Assembly (NCBI GenBank): GCA_022041995.1
Contig: CP074390.1
Coordinates: 2,108,001 to 2,172,000 of the forward strand
Reading direction: 5' to 3'
Source of the DNA: Cupriavidus necator
GTDB taxonomy: Bacteria > Pseudomonadota > Gammaproteobacteria > Burkholderiales > Burkholderiaceae
DNA length: 64,000 nt
Positions 52,885-59,942 of the stretch are shown here, one piece after another. The position numbers and the translations under genes were made by a program. Below the pieces are notes generated by a model that saw only the letters and a program-made list of their open reading frames with translations, made no database searches and had not been told where the DNA came from. Position 1 is the stretch's first letter, and every line of letters begins with the position of its first letter.

Positions 52885-54363
52885 ATGAAACACCAAGAAG
52901 TACTCCCCATCTGCATTGCCGGCGAATGGCGCCTCGGCACTGGCGACCGCTACGGCACGCGCTACCCGGCCACCGGCGAAGTGGTGGCTGAACTGAACGC
53001 CGCCAGCCTGGCGGACGTGGAAGAAGCCGTGCAGGGCGCCCATCGGGCCTTCCTTACCAGCGGCTGGGCCCAGCGCAAGCCGCACGAGCGCGCCGCCGTG
53101 CTGTACCGCGTGGCCGAGCTGATCCGCGCCAAGGGCGAGCAGCTGGCCCAGCGCCAGCGCCTGGACAACGGCAAGCCGATCAGCGAGACGCGCGCACTGG
53201 TGGCCAGCGCCGCGGGCACCTTCCAGTTCTTTGCAGCGGCTTGCGAGACGCTCGAAGAGACCATCACGCCGCAGCGCGGCGACTGCCTGACCATGAGCGT
53301 GTACGAGCCCATGGGCGTGGTCGCGGCGATCACGCCGTGGAACTCGCCGATCGCCAGCGAGGCGCAGAAGATGGCGCCGGCGCTCGCCGCGGGCAACGCC
53401 GTGGTGGTCAAGCCCGCCGAGGTCACGCCGCTGATGGCGCTGGAGCTGGCGCGCATCTGCGAAGAGGCCGGCGTGCCCAGGGGCCTGGTCAGCGTACTGC
53501 CGGGCAAGGGCTCGGTCATCGGCGACGCCATCACCAAGCATCCGCTGGTGCGCCGCGTGTCGTTCACCGGCGGCACCACCACCGGCAAGCACATCGCCCA
53601 TATCGCCGCCGACAAGATGATGCCGGTGTCGCTGGAGCTGGGCGGCAAGTCGCCGACCATGGTGTTCGACGATGCCGACCTGGACCATGCGGTCAACGGC
53701 GTGCTGTACGGCATCTTCAGCTCGTCGGGCGAGTCGTGCATCGCCGGATCACGCCTGTTCGTGGCGCGCTCGCAGTACGAGGCTTGCATCGAGCGCCTGG
53801 CCGCGGGCGCCGCGCACCTGCGCGTGGGCGACCCCGCCGACGAGCGCACCCAGATGGGCCCGCTGATCACCGACCGCCACCGCGACAGCATCGAGTCCTA
53901 CGTGGCGGCCGGCGTGGAAGAGGGCGGCCAGCTGCGCACCGGTGGCCTGCGTCCCGACGTGGCCGGGCTGCCCAATGGCTACTTCTATACGCCGACCATC
54001 ATCGAAGGGCTGGATAACAACGCGCGCATCTGCCAGGAAGAGATCTTCGGGCCGGTGCTGGTGGCGATCCCGTTCGACGACGAGGACGACCTGATCGCGC
54101 AGGCCAACGACAGCGTCTATGCGCTGGCCGCCGGCATCTGGACGCGCGACTACAAGCGCGCCTGGCGCGTGGCGCGGGCCGTGCAGGCGGGCAATGTGTG
54201 GATCAACACCTACAAGCAGTTCTCGATCGCGACGCCGTTCGGCGGCTGGCGCGACAGCGGCCTGGGCCGTGAGAAGGGACGGCTTGGCATCCTGCAGTAC
54301 ATGGAGCAGAAGAGCGTGTACTGGGGCCTGAACGAACAACCGCTGCCGTGGGCCAACCACTGA
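52885..54363 (+). CDS. Aldehyde dehydrogenase (NAD(P)-dependent)
   Basis: A 492-residue aldehyde dehydrogenase of normal length. The active-site glutamate is in VSLELGGKSPT and the cysteine in SSSGESCIAGSR; the cofactor segment is FTGGTTTGKHIA. It should oxidise an aldehyde intermediate to an acid. ATG 52885 (AGCAGG upstream) is chosen; 52849 is an alternative start 12 codons earlier. It is the first gene after the palindromic repeat and is followed closely by the VOC gene. Confidence 0.93.
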   Translation: MKHQEVLPICIAGEWRLGTGDRYGTRYPATGEVVAELNAASLADVEEAVQGAHRAFLTSGWAQRKPHERAAVLYRVAELIRAKGEQLAQRQRLDNGKPISETRALVASAAGTFQFFAAACETLEETITPQRGDCLTMSVYEPMGVVAAITPWNSPIASEAQKMAPALAAGNAVVVKPAEVTPLMALELARICEEAGVPRGLVSVLPGKGSVIGDAITKHPLVRRVSFTGGTTTGKHIAHIAADKMMPVSLELGGKSPTMVFDDADLDHAVNGVLYGIFSSSGESCIAGSRLFVARSQYEACIERLAAGAAHLRVGDPADERTQMGPLITDRHRDSIESYVAAGVEEGGQLRTGGLRPDVAGLPNGYFYTPTIIEGLDNNARICQEEIFGPVLVAIPFDDEDDLIAQANDSVYALAAGIWTRDYKRAWRVARAVQAGNVWINTYKQFSIATPFGGWRDSGLGREKGRLGILQYMEQKSVYWGLNEQPLPWANH

Positions 54364-54386
54364 CCCCGGCAGGCTGGAGAGAAGCA

Positions 54387-55361
54387 ATGACCAAGGTATT
54401 GGGAATCGACGAGATCGTCTACGGCGCGGATGACTTTGACGCCTGCCGTGGCTTTTTCACCGACTGGGGCCTGGCCATCAGGCGCGACGACGCGCAGGGC
54501 CTGGATTTCGAAACGCTCAACGGCTGCCGCGTGCTGGTGCGCCGCATCGACGACGCCACGCTGCCGCCCGCGATCGAGGCCGGCCCGACGCTGCGCGAAG
54601 TGGTGTGGGGCGTGGAATCGCAGGCCTCGCTGGACCAGCTCGCCAGGACGATCGCCGACGCCCCGGGCTTCGTGCGCCAGGGCGAGGGCGACACCCTGCG
54701 CATCGGCTGCACCGACCCGAACGGCCTGGCGGTGCGCTTCCAGGTGACGCGCAAGCATGACGTGCAGGTTGACTGCGCGCTGATGAACACGTGGAACGAC
54801 AAGCCGCGCCTGAACCAGCGCAGCCCGATCTACGACCACGCCACCCCGATCGAAGTGGGCCACGTGGTGTTCTTCGTGAAGGACGTAAAAGCGACAGAGC
54901 GCTTCTATGTCGAGAAGTTCGGCTTCGTCCCGTCGGACCGCTATCCGGACCGCGGCGCCTTCCTGCGCTGCACGCCCGAAGGCGGCCACCACGACCTGTT
55001 CCTGCTGCAGCTGCCTGAACCCAAGAGCGGCCTGAACCACGTCGCCTTCACCGTGCGCGACATCCATGAAGTCTTCGGCGGCGGCATGCATGTCTCGCGC
55101 AAGGGCTGGGACACGCAGCTCGGCCCGGGCCGGCATCCAATTTCGTCGGCCTACTTCTGGTACTTCAAGAACCCCGCTGGCGGCCTGATCGAGTACTACG
55201 CCGACGAGGACCAGCTGGACGAACACTGGGAGCCGCGCGCGTTCGAGCCGGGCCCGACCATGTTCGCCGAGTGGGCGATCGAAGGCGGCATCGACGGCAA
55301 CACCCGCCGCCAGAAGAACGCGGGCGGACCGGCAGGCAAGTTCCTGACCGAGAAGCGGTAA
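54387..55361 (+). CDS. Two-domain VOC protein, extradiol dioxygenase type
   Basis: A 324-residue protein with two vicinal-oxygen-chelate modules. The C-terminal half keeps an iron-type facial triad, H159 (VGHVVFF), H218 (NHVAFTV) and E269 (GLIEYYAD), with spacing close to that of BphC-type extradiol dioxygenases. It probably cleaves a catechol-like intermediate next to the hydroxyls. It sits 23 bp after the aldehyde dehydrogenase gene and 26 bp before the reductase gene, and TGGAGAG precedes it. Confidence 0.88.
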   Translation: MTKVLGIDEIVYGADDFDACRGFFTDWGLAIRRDDAQGLDFETLNGCRVLVRRIDDATLPPAIEAGPTLREVVWGVESQASLDQLARTIADAPGFVRQGEGDTLRIGCTDPNGLAVRFQVTRKHDVQVDCALMNTWNDKPRLNQRSPIYDHATPIEVGHVVFFVKDVKATERFYVEKFGFVPSDRYPDRGAFLRCTPEGGHHDLFLLQLPEPKSGLNHVAFTVRDIHEVFGGGMHVSRKGWDTQLGPGRHPISSAYFWYFKNPAGGLIEYYADEDQLDEHWEPRAFEPGPTMFAEWAIEGGIDGNTRRQKNAGGPAGKFLTEKR

Positions 55362-55387
55362 GTCAGCAGCAATCGAAGGAAGCAGCA

Positions 55388-56344
55388 ATGAGTGCCCACC
55401 AGTCCCTGACCCTGCGGGTCCAGGCCATGCGTTTTGAAGCGCGCGGCGTGGTCAGCATCGAACTGCAAGATCCCGAAGGGAAGACCCTGCCCGAGTACAG
55501 CCCGGGCGCCCATATCGACCTGCACCTGGGCAACGGCCTGGTGCGCAGCTACTCGCTGTGCGGTGCGCCCGAGGCGCGCCAGCGCTATACCGTGGGCGTG
55601 CTGCTGGACCGCGGCAGCCGCGGCGGTTCGCGCTACGTGCATGAGCAGCTGCGCGTGGGCGCCACGCTGACCGTGGGGGCGCCGCGCAACAACTTCGAGC
55701 TGGACGAAAGCGCCGCGCACACCGTGCTGGTCGCCGGCGGCATCGGCGTCACGCCGATCGTCTGCATGGCGCGCCGCCTGGCCGAGCTGGGCAAGTCGTT
55801 CACGCTGATCTACTGCGCCCGTTCGCGCGCCGAGGCGGCTTTCGTCGAGCAGCTGTCGGCCCATGGCGATGCCGTGCGCTTTCACTTCGACGACGAGGCC
55901 GGCGCACCGCCGGACCTGAAGGCGATGCTGGCCGGCCAGGACGCGCAGACACACCTCTACTGCTGCGGCCCGGGACCGATGCTCAAGGGCTTCGAGGCCG
56001 CGTGCGAGGCGCACGGATACCCGAACGTGCATATCGAGCGCTTTGCCGCCGACCCCTCGACCGAGGCGGTGCAGGAGGGCGAGTACACGGTGTCGCTGTC
56101 GCGCACCGGCGCCACCGTCAAGGTGCCGTCCGGCAAGTCGCTGCTGGACGCCCTGCTCGATGCCGGCGTGCAGATGGACTACAGCTGCCGCGAAGGCGTG
56201 TGCGGCTCGTGCGAGACCGCGGTGCTGGAAGGCTGCCCGGACCATCGCGACAGCGTGCTCAGCAGCAGCGAGCGCGCCAGCAACAAGACCATGATGGTCT
56301 GCGTATCGGGGTGCAAGGGCGGCAAGCTGGTGCTGGACTTGTGA
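55388..56344 (+). CDS. VanB-type oxygenase reductase (FMN/2Fe-2S)
   Basis: A 318-residue phthalate-dioxygenase-reductase-type protein. A flavin domain (RSYSL, residues 53-57) and a nucleotide domain (GGIGVTP, 117-123; CCGPGPML, 192-199) are followed by a C-terminal plant-type ferredoxin domain with C267, C272, C275 and C305. It should carry electrons from NADH to the Rieske oxygenase at 46134, the only oxygenase of that type in the window, although nine genes lie between them. Confidence 0.94.
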   Translation: MSAHQSLTLRVQAMRFEARGVVSIELQDPEGKTLPEYSPGAHIDLHLGNGLVRSYSLCGAPEARQRYTVGVLLDRGSRGGSRYVHEQLRVGATLTVGAPRNNFELDESAAHTVLVAGGIGVTPIVCMARRLAELGKSFTLIYCARSRAEAAFVEQLSAHGDAVRFHFDDEAGAPPDLKAMLAGQDAQTHLYCCGPGPMLKGFEAACEAHGYPNVHIERFAADPSTEAVQEGEYTVSLSRTGATVKVPSGKSLLDALLDAGVQMDYSCREGVCGSCETAVLEGCPDHRDSVLSSSERASNKTMMVCVSGCKGGKLVLDL

Positions 56345-56362
56345 GCCTGCCACACCGCCCCT

Positions 56363-56379
56363 GAACACCGACGGTGTTC
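56363..56379. terminator. Hairpin after the reductase gene
   Basis: GAACACCG-A-CGGTGTTC is a perfect 8-bp stem with a single-base loop, 18 bp past the reductase stop. It has no U-tract and merges into the GC-rich repeats that follow, so terminator function is uncertain. Confidence 0.45.
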
Positions 56380-56491
56380 CCCTCTCCCCGCATGGGGAGA
56401 GGGCAGGGTGAGGGGTGGTTTGGCAAGGAACCACGCCACCAGAACTGCCGGCCCTCACCCCCGGCCCCTCTCCCACTTTGCGGGAGAGGGG
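56380..56491. repeat. Pair of CCCTCTCCC-type palindromic repeats
   Basis: Two hairpins, CCCTCTCCCC/GGGGAGAGGG (56380-56403) and CCCCTCTCCC/GGGAGAGGGG (56465-56491), flank a further inverted pair (GGGTGAGGGG and CCCTCACCCC). The whole block can fold as a nested cruciform, like a bipartite REP-type element. The same motif occurs at 52783-52812. Confidence 0.7.
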
Positions 56492-56541
56492 AGCAAACCT
56501 CCCGCACGGCGGGCCGCCCCCAGAATCAACCGAGAAGTCCC

Positions 56542-58002
56542 GTGTTAAGCCAGAGACAAGACGCAGCGCCGCCCGGCGCAGCGGTGGCCGCCACCGCAGG
56601 TATCGTGACCACGGCCGACCGCGCCGGCCAGAGTGCAGCGGCCATCGGCAGCGGCCCGCTCACGCGCGGCAATATCGTCGCCCGTATCGAACGCATGCCG
56701 GGCAACGCCATGCACATCCGCGCCCGGCTGCTGATTGGCCTGGCCACCTTCTTCGACGGCTTCGATGTCATCGCCATTGCCGCCACGCTGCCGCTGCTGA
56801 TCGCGCAGTGGTCGCTCACGCCGGGCCAGATCGGCTTCCTGATCGCGGCGCCGTCGGTCGGCCAGCTGGTCGGGGCGCTGCTGTTCCCGGGGCTGGCCGA
56901 GCGCTTCGGCCGGCTGCGCTCGATCGGCTGGAGCGCGGGCATCATCGGCCTGATGAGCCTGGCCTGCGGCTTTGCCCCGTCGTTCGAGATCTTCGCGCTG
57001 CTGCGCATCGTGCAGGGCCTGGGCCTGGGCGGCGAGCTGCCGGTGGCGGCCACCTATATCAACGAGGTCACGCGCGCCCATGGGCGCGGGCGCTTCGTGC
57101 TGTTGTACGAGGTGGTGTTCCCGATCGGGCTGATGGTCTCCAACGGCATCGGCGCCTGGCTGGTGCCGCACTACGGCTGGGAGGTGATGTACTTCATCGG
57201 CGGCGTGCCGCTGGTGCTGTTCTTCATCCTGCGCCGCGTGATCCCCGAATCGCCGCGCTGGCTGGCCGAGAAGGGCCGGCTGGAAGAGGCCGACGCCGCT
57301 CTGCGGGCATTCGAGGCGCGCGCCAGGACGCCGCTGCCGCCGCCGGGCGACACCAGCGCCTATGAACGCATGACCCAACACCCGCGCCGCCGCGTGCGCG
57401 ACCTGGTCGGCAAGCCCTATATCGGCCGCACGCTGGCGGTGTGGATGCTGTGGGCAACCTGCGGTTTTATCCAGTACGGGCTGTCGACGTGGCTGCCCAC
57501 GGTCTACAAGACCGTCTACCACGCGCCGCTGCAGCTGGCGCTGAACCTTGCCGCCGGCGCCTCGGTGCTGGGCGTGGTCGGTTCGCTGGTGTGCGCGATG
57601 ATCGTCGACAAGGTCGGGCGCAAGCCGGTGATCAATGTGTCGTTCCTGCTGTGCGCACTGTCGCTGGTGCTGGCGGGGGTGTTCCACGCGTCGAACGTGT
57701 ACGTGGTCGCTACCCTCTGCGCGCTGGCGATGGGGTTCCTGGCCAGCGGTTTCATCACCGCCTATGTCTATACGCCGGAGCTGTATCCGACCAGCGTGCG
57801 GGCGATGGGGTGCGGGCTCGGTGGGGCCTGGCTCAAGCTGGCGGCGATCTTCGCGCCGGGGCTGATTGCCAGCACCATCGGCAGTGGCGACCTCAGCGTT
57901 GCTTTCTTCGCGCTGTCCGTGGTGCCGGCGCTGGCGGCTGTCACGGTGCATTTTCTTGGGATTGAGACCAAGGGGCGGGTGCTGGAAGAACTGGAGGTCT
58001 GA
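56542..58002 (+). CDS. MFS transporter, aromatic acid symporter type
   Basis: A 486-residue, twelve-helix major-facilitator protein. The family signatures are present: FFDGFDVIAIAATLPLL in helix 1, the ERFGRLRSIGWS loop, and the R-rich PESPRWLAEKGR stretch after helix 6, as in the AAHS/sugar-transporter groups. It probably imports the aromatic acid degraded by the cluster using the proton gradient. The GTG at 56542 is the best start (GAGAAG upstream); the open frame extends further up through the palindromic repeats, which is unlikely to be translated. Confidence 0.9.
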   Translation: MLSQRQDAAPPGAAVAATAGIVTTADRAGQSAAAIGSGPLTRGNIVARIERMPGNAMHIRARLLIGLATFFDGFDVIAIAATLPLLIAQWSLTPGQIGFLIAAPSVGQLVGALLFPGLAERFGRLRSIGWSAGIIGLMSLACGFAPSFEIFALLRIVQGLGLGGELPVAATYINEVTRAHGRGRFVLLYEVVFPIGLMVSNGIGAWLVPHYGWEVMYFIGGVPLVLFFILRRVIPESPRWLAEKGRLEEADAALRAFEARARTPLPPPGDTSAYERMTQHPRRRVRDLVGKPYIGRTLAVWMLWATCGFIQYGLSTWLPTVYKTVYHAPLQLALNLAAGASVLGVVGSLVCAMIVDKVGRKPVINVSFLLCALSLVLAGVFHASNVYVVATLCALAMGFLASGFITAYVYTPELYPTSVRAMGCGLGGAWLKLAAIFAPGLIASTIGSGDLSVAFFALSVVPALAAVTVHFLGIETKGRVLEELEV

Positions 58003-58031
58003 ACGGGCGCGTGCTCGTCCCGTTCTCTTGG

Positions 58032-58062
58032 GGCCGCTCCGCAATCCGGTGCGGCCTTTTTT
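58032..58062 (+). terminator. Rho-independent terminator of the MFS gene
   Basis: GGCCGCTCCG and CGGTGCGGCC form a 10-bp stem with one mismatch and a 5-nt loop, followed by TTTTTT (58057-58062). It lies 30 bp past the MFS stop and next to the converging marR stop. Confidence 0.85.
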
Positions 58063-58064
58063 CT

Positions 58065-58580
58065 TTACGCCTGCGTGCGCAACAGCTTGCGCAGCCCCTG
58101 GTAGACCGCTTCCCGCTCCTCCGGCGACAACTGCCGGATCACCTGCGCTTGCCCTCGCCGCGCCAGCGGCATCACCTGGTCATGCAGCGCGGCACCGGCT
58201 TCACTGATCGCGCAGATCAGCTTCTTGCGCGGCGTGTTGCCGGCTGAGGTCAGTCGCACCAATCCCCGCTCCTCCAGCAGCCGCAGCGTGCGGCTCACCA
58301 GCGCCTTGTCCGAGGTCGACTGCGTCACCAGTTCGGCAAACGGCAGCTCGCGCGCGTGCGCCAGCAGCGCCAGGATGCGCCACTCCGGCACGGTCAGGCC
58401 GAACTGTTCCGCATAGGGCTTGGTCACCGTGCTGCGCAGCGCATTGACCAGCTGGCTCAGCATGGTGGTCAGGAAATTGTCGACAGTCAGGCCGCTGCCG
58501 GCCTCGTCGAGGTCGGTCCAGGGGCTGGAGCCGGGGTCTGGCGCGGGCTTGCCGTTGGCGGGCGCGGTGTCACGGGGCAT
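58065..58580 (-). CDS. MarR-family transcriptional regulator
   Basis: A 171-residue winged-helix regulator. The DNA-binding part is recognisable in LTVPEWRILALLAHARELPFAELVTQSTSDKALVSRTLRLLEERGLVRL. MarR-type proteins usually repress until a phenolic or acyl-CoA ligand binds. ATG 58580 follows AGAGGAACGC. It is divergent from the Bug and molybdenum-hydroxylase genes and probably controls them. A candidate site is TTGAGTTGTCAA at 58736-58747. Confidence 0.9.
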   Translation of the reverse strand: MPRDTAPANGKPAPDPGSSPWTDLDEAGSGLTVDNFLTTMLSQLVNALRSTVTKPYAEQFGLTVPEWRILALLAHARELPFAELVTQSTSDKALVSRTLRLLEERGLVRLTSAGNTPRKKLICAISEAGAALHDQVMPLARRGQAQVIRQLSPEEREAVYQGLRKLLRTQA

Positions 58581-58735
58581 GCGTTCCTCTTGATCTGGTC
58601 TGCCGGCCGCCATGCGGGGGCGGTTGGCGGGCCAGATTGTCTCACAGCCGCTGGCCAATTCCGCCATCGTGTGCCGTCTTCAGGCGCCGGATAAATTTAG
58701 AAATCATCATTCTGTCAATCGGTGTTTAACGTAAG

Positions 58736-58806
58736 TTGAGTTGTCAACATATGCGACCTAGGATGGTAAGTGTTCCTGATGTGAACATCCGTTTTACTAA
58801 TAAAAC
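58736..58806. promoter_or_regulatory. Operator-like sites upstream of the Bug / molybdenum hydroxylase genes
   Basis: Three elements are seen: TTGAGTTGTCAA (58736-58747; a possible MarR site), TGTTCCTGATGTGAACA (58771-58787) and GTTTTACTAATAAAAC (58791-58806). The last two repeat the roughly 19-bp paired spacing seen at 44624 and 45674, and the last is nearly the reverse complement of the 45693-45708 site. They lie about 100 bp before the Bug start. Confidence 0.55.
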
Positions 58807-58900
58807 AGCCGAAAGGGTTGTAACCCGAGCCAACCCTGTTTTCGCGGTGCGCACAACCGTTCACTCCAACGCCGCGAATGCGCCCCCACAGGAGCTGCTG

Positions 58901-59893
58901 ATGAGACACGAACGCCCCCGACGCCTTTTCCTTGCCGCCACTGCCATGGCCGCGCTTGCGCTTGGCGCCGGCAGCGCGCTGGCCACGGCCGCATACCCGG
59001 CCAAGACCGTGACCATGGTCGTGGCCTATCCGCCCGGCGGCGACACCGACGCCATGGCCCGGCTCTATGCCGACAAGCTGTCGGCGCGCCTGAAGCAGCC
59101 GGTCATTGTCGAGAACCGCCCCGGCGCCGGCGGCGTGGTCGGCGCCAGCTTCGTCAGCCGCGCGCCGGCGGACGGCTACACGCTGCTGTACACGCCCAAC
59201 CCGTTCACGCTGGCCCCGATGGTGCTCAAGCTGGCGCCGTCGGCCAGCTATGACCCGCTGCACGGCTTCACCCCCGTGATCCAGACCGCGGTGCAGGCGG
59301 TGCTGCTGGTGGCCAACCCGCAGGCGGGTATCAAGACCGTCGGCGAGATGGTTGCCGCGGCCAAGGGCGGCAAGACGCTGACCTATGGCAGCCCGGGCGC
59401 GGGCTCGCCGATGCATATCGCCGGCGAGATGCTGAACCGTGCCGCGGGCGTGAAGATCCAGCACGTGCCGTACAAGGGCGTGGCGCCGGCGGTCAACGAC
59501 GTGGTGGCGGGGCATGTGAACTTTGCCTACGTCACGCTGGGCCCGGTGGCGCAGTACATCAACACCGGCCGGCTGATCCCGCTGGCGATCACGGACGCAA
59601 AGCGCTCGCCGCTGCTGCCCAACGTGCCGACGCTGGCCGAGCTTGGCTACAAGGACGTGGTGGTCGGCGCGTGGCATGGCGTGATGGCGCCCAAGGGCAC
59701 GCCGCCCGAGGTGGTCAAGGTGCTGAACCAGCAGCTCAATGACGTGCTGCGCCTGCCCGACGTGACCGAGAAGATGGCCACCTTCGGCGCCAGCCCGGTG
59801 GGCGGCGCCCCGGCCGCGCTGGAAAAGGTCAATGCGGCCGATTACGAGCGGCTGGGCAAGGTGATCCGCGATCTCGCGATCACGGCGGAATGA
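58901..59893 (+). CDS. Bug-family periplasmic solute-binding protein
   Basis: A 330-residue Bug receptor with a signal peptide ending near SALATA (about residue 30). Family segments are MVVAYPPGGDTDAMARLYADKL, GSPMHIAGEM and LLPNVPTLAELGYKDVVVGAWHG. It probably binds the substrate of the adjacent molybdenum hydroxylase or Rieske system. It is first in the operon, has an AGGAGCTGCTG ribosome site, and appears to share an operator type with the Rieske operon. Confidence 0.93.
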   Translation: MRHERPRRLFLAATAMAALALGAGSALATAAYPAKTVTMVVAYPPGGDTDAMARLYADKLSARLKQPVIVENRPGAGGVVGASFVSRAPADGYTLLYTPNPFTLAPMVLKLAPSASYDPLHGFTPVIQTAVQAVLLVANPQAGIKTVGEMVAAAKGGKTLTYGSPGAGSPMHIAGEMLNRAAGVKIQHVPYKGVAPAVNDVVAGHVNFAYVTLGPVAQYINTGRLIPLAITDAKRSPLLPNVPTLAELGYKDVVVGAWHGVMAPKGTPPEVVKVLNQQLNDVLRLPDVTEKMATFGASPVGGAPAALEKVNAADYERLGKVIRDLAITAE

Positions 59894-59942
59894 CGCAGGG
59901 CACCGCATCGCATTCATGCAACCAGACAAGCAGGAGGCCGGC

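Noticed and set aside
56374..56541. Extension of the MFS gene upstream of 56542
   Set aside because: It would translate through the palindromic repeats and gives low-complexity sequence unlike MFS N-termini.
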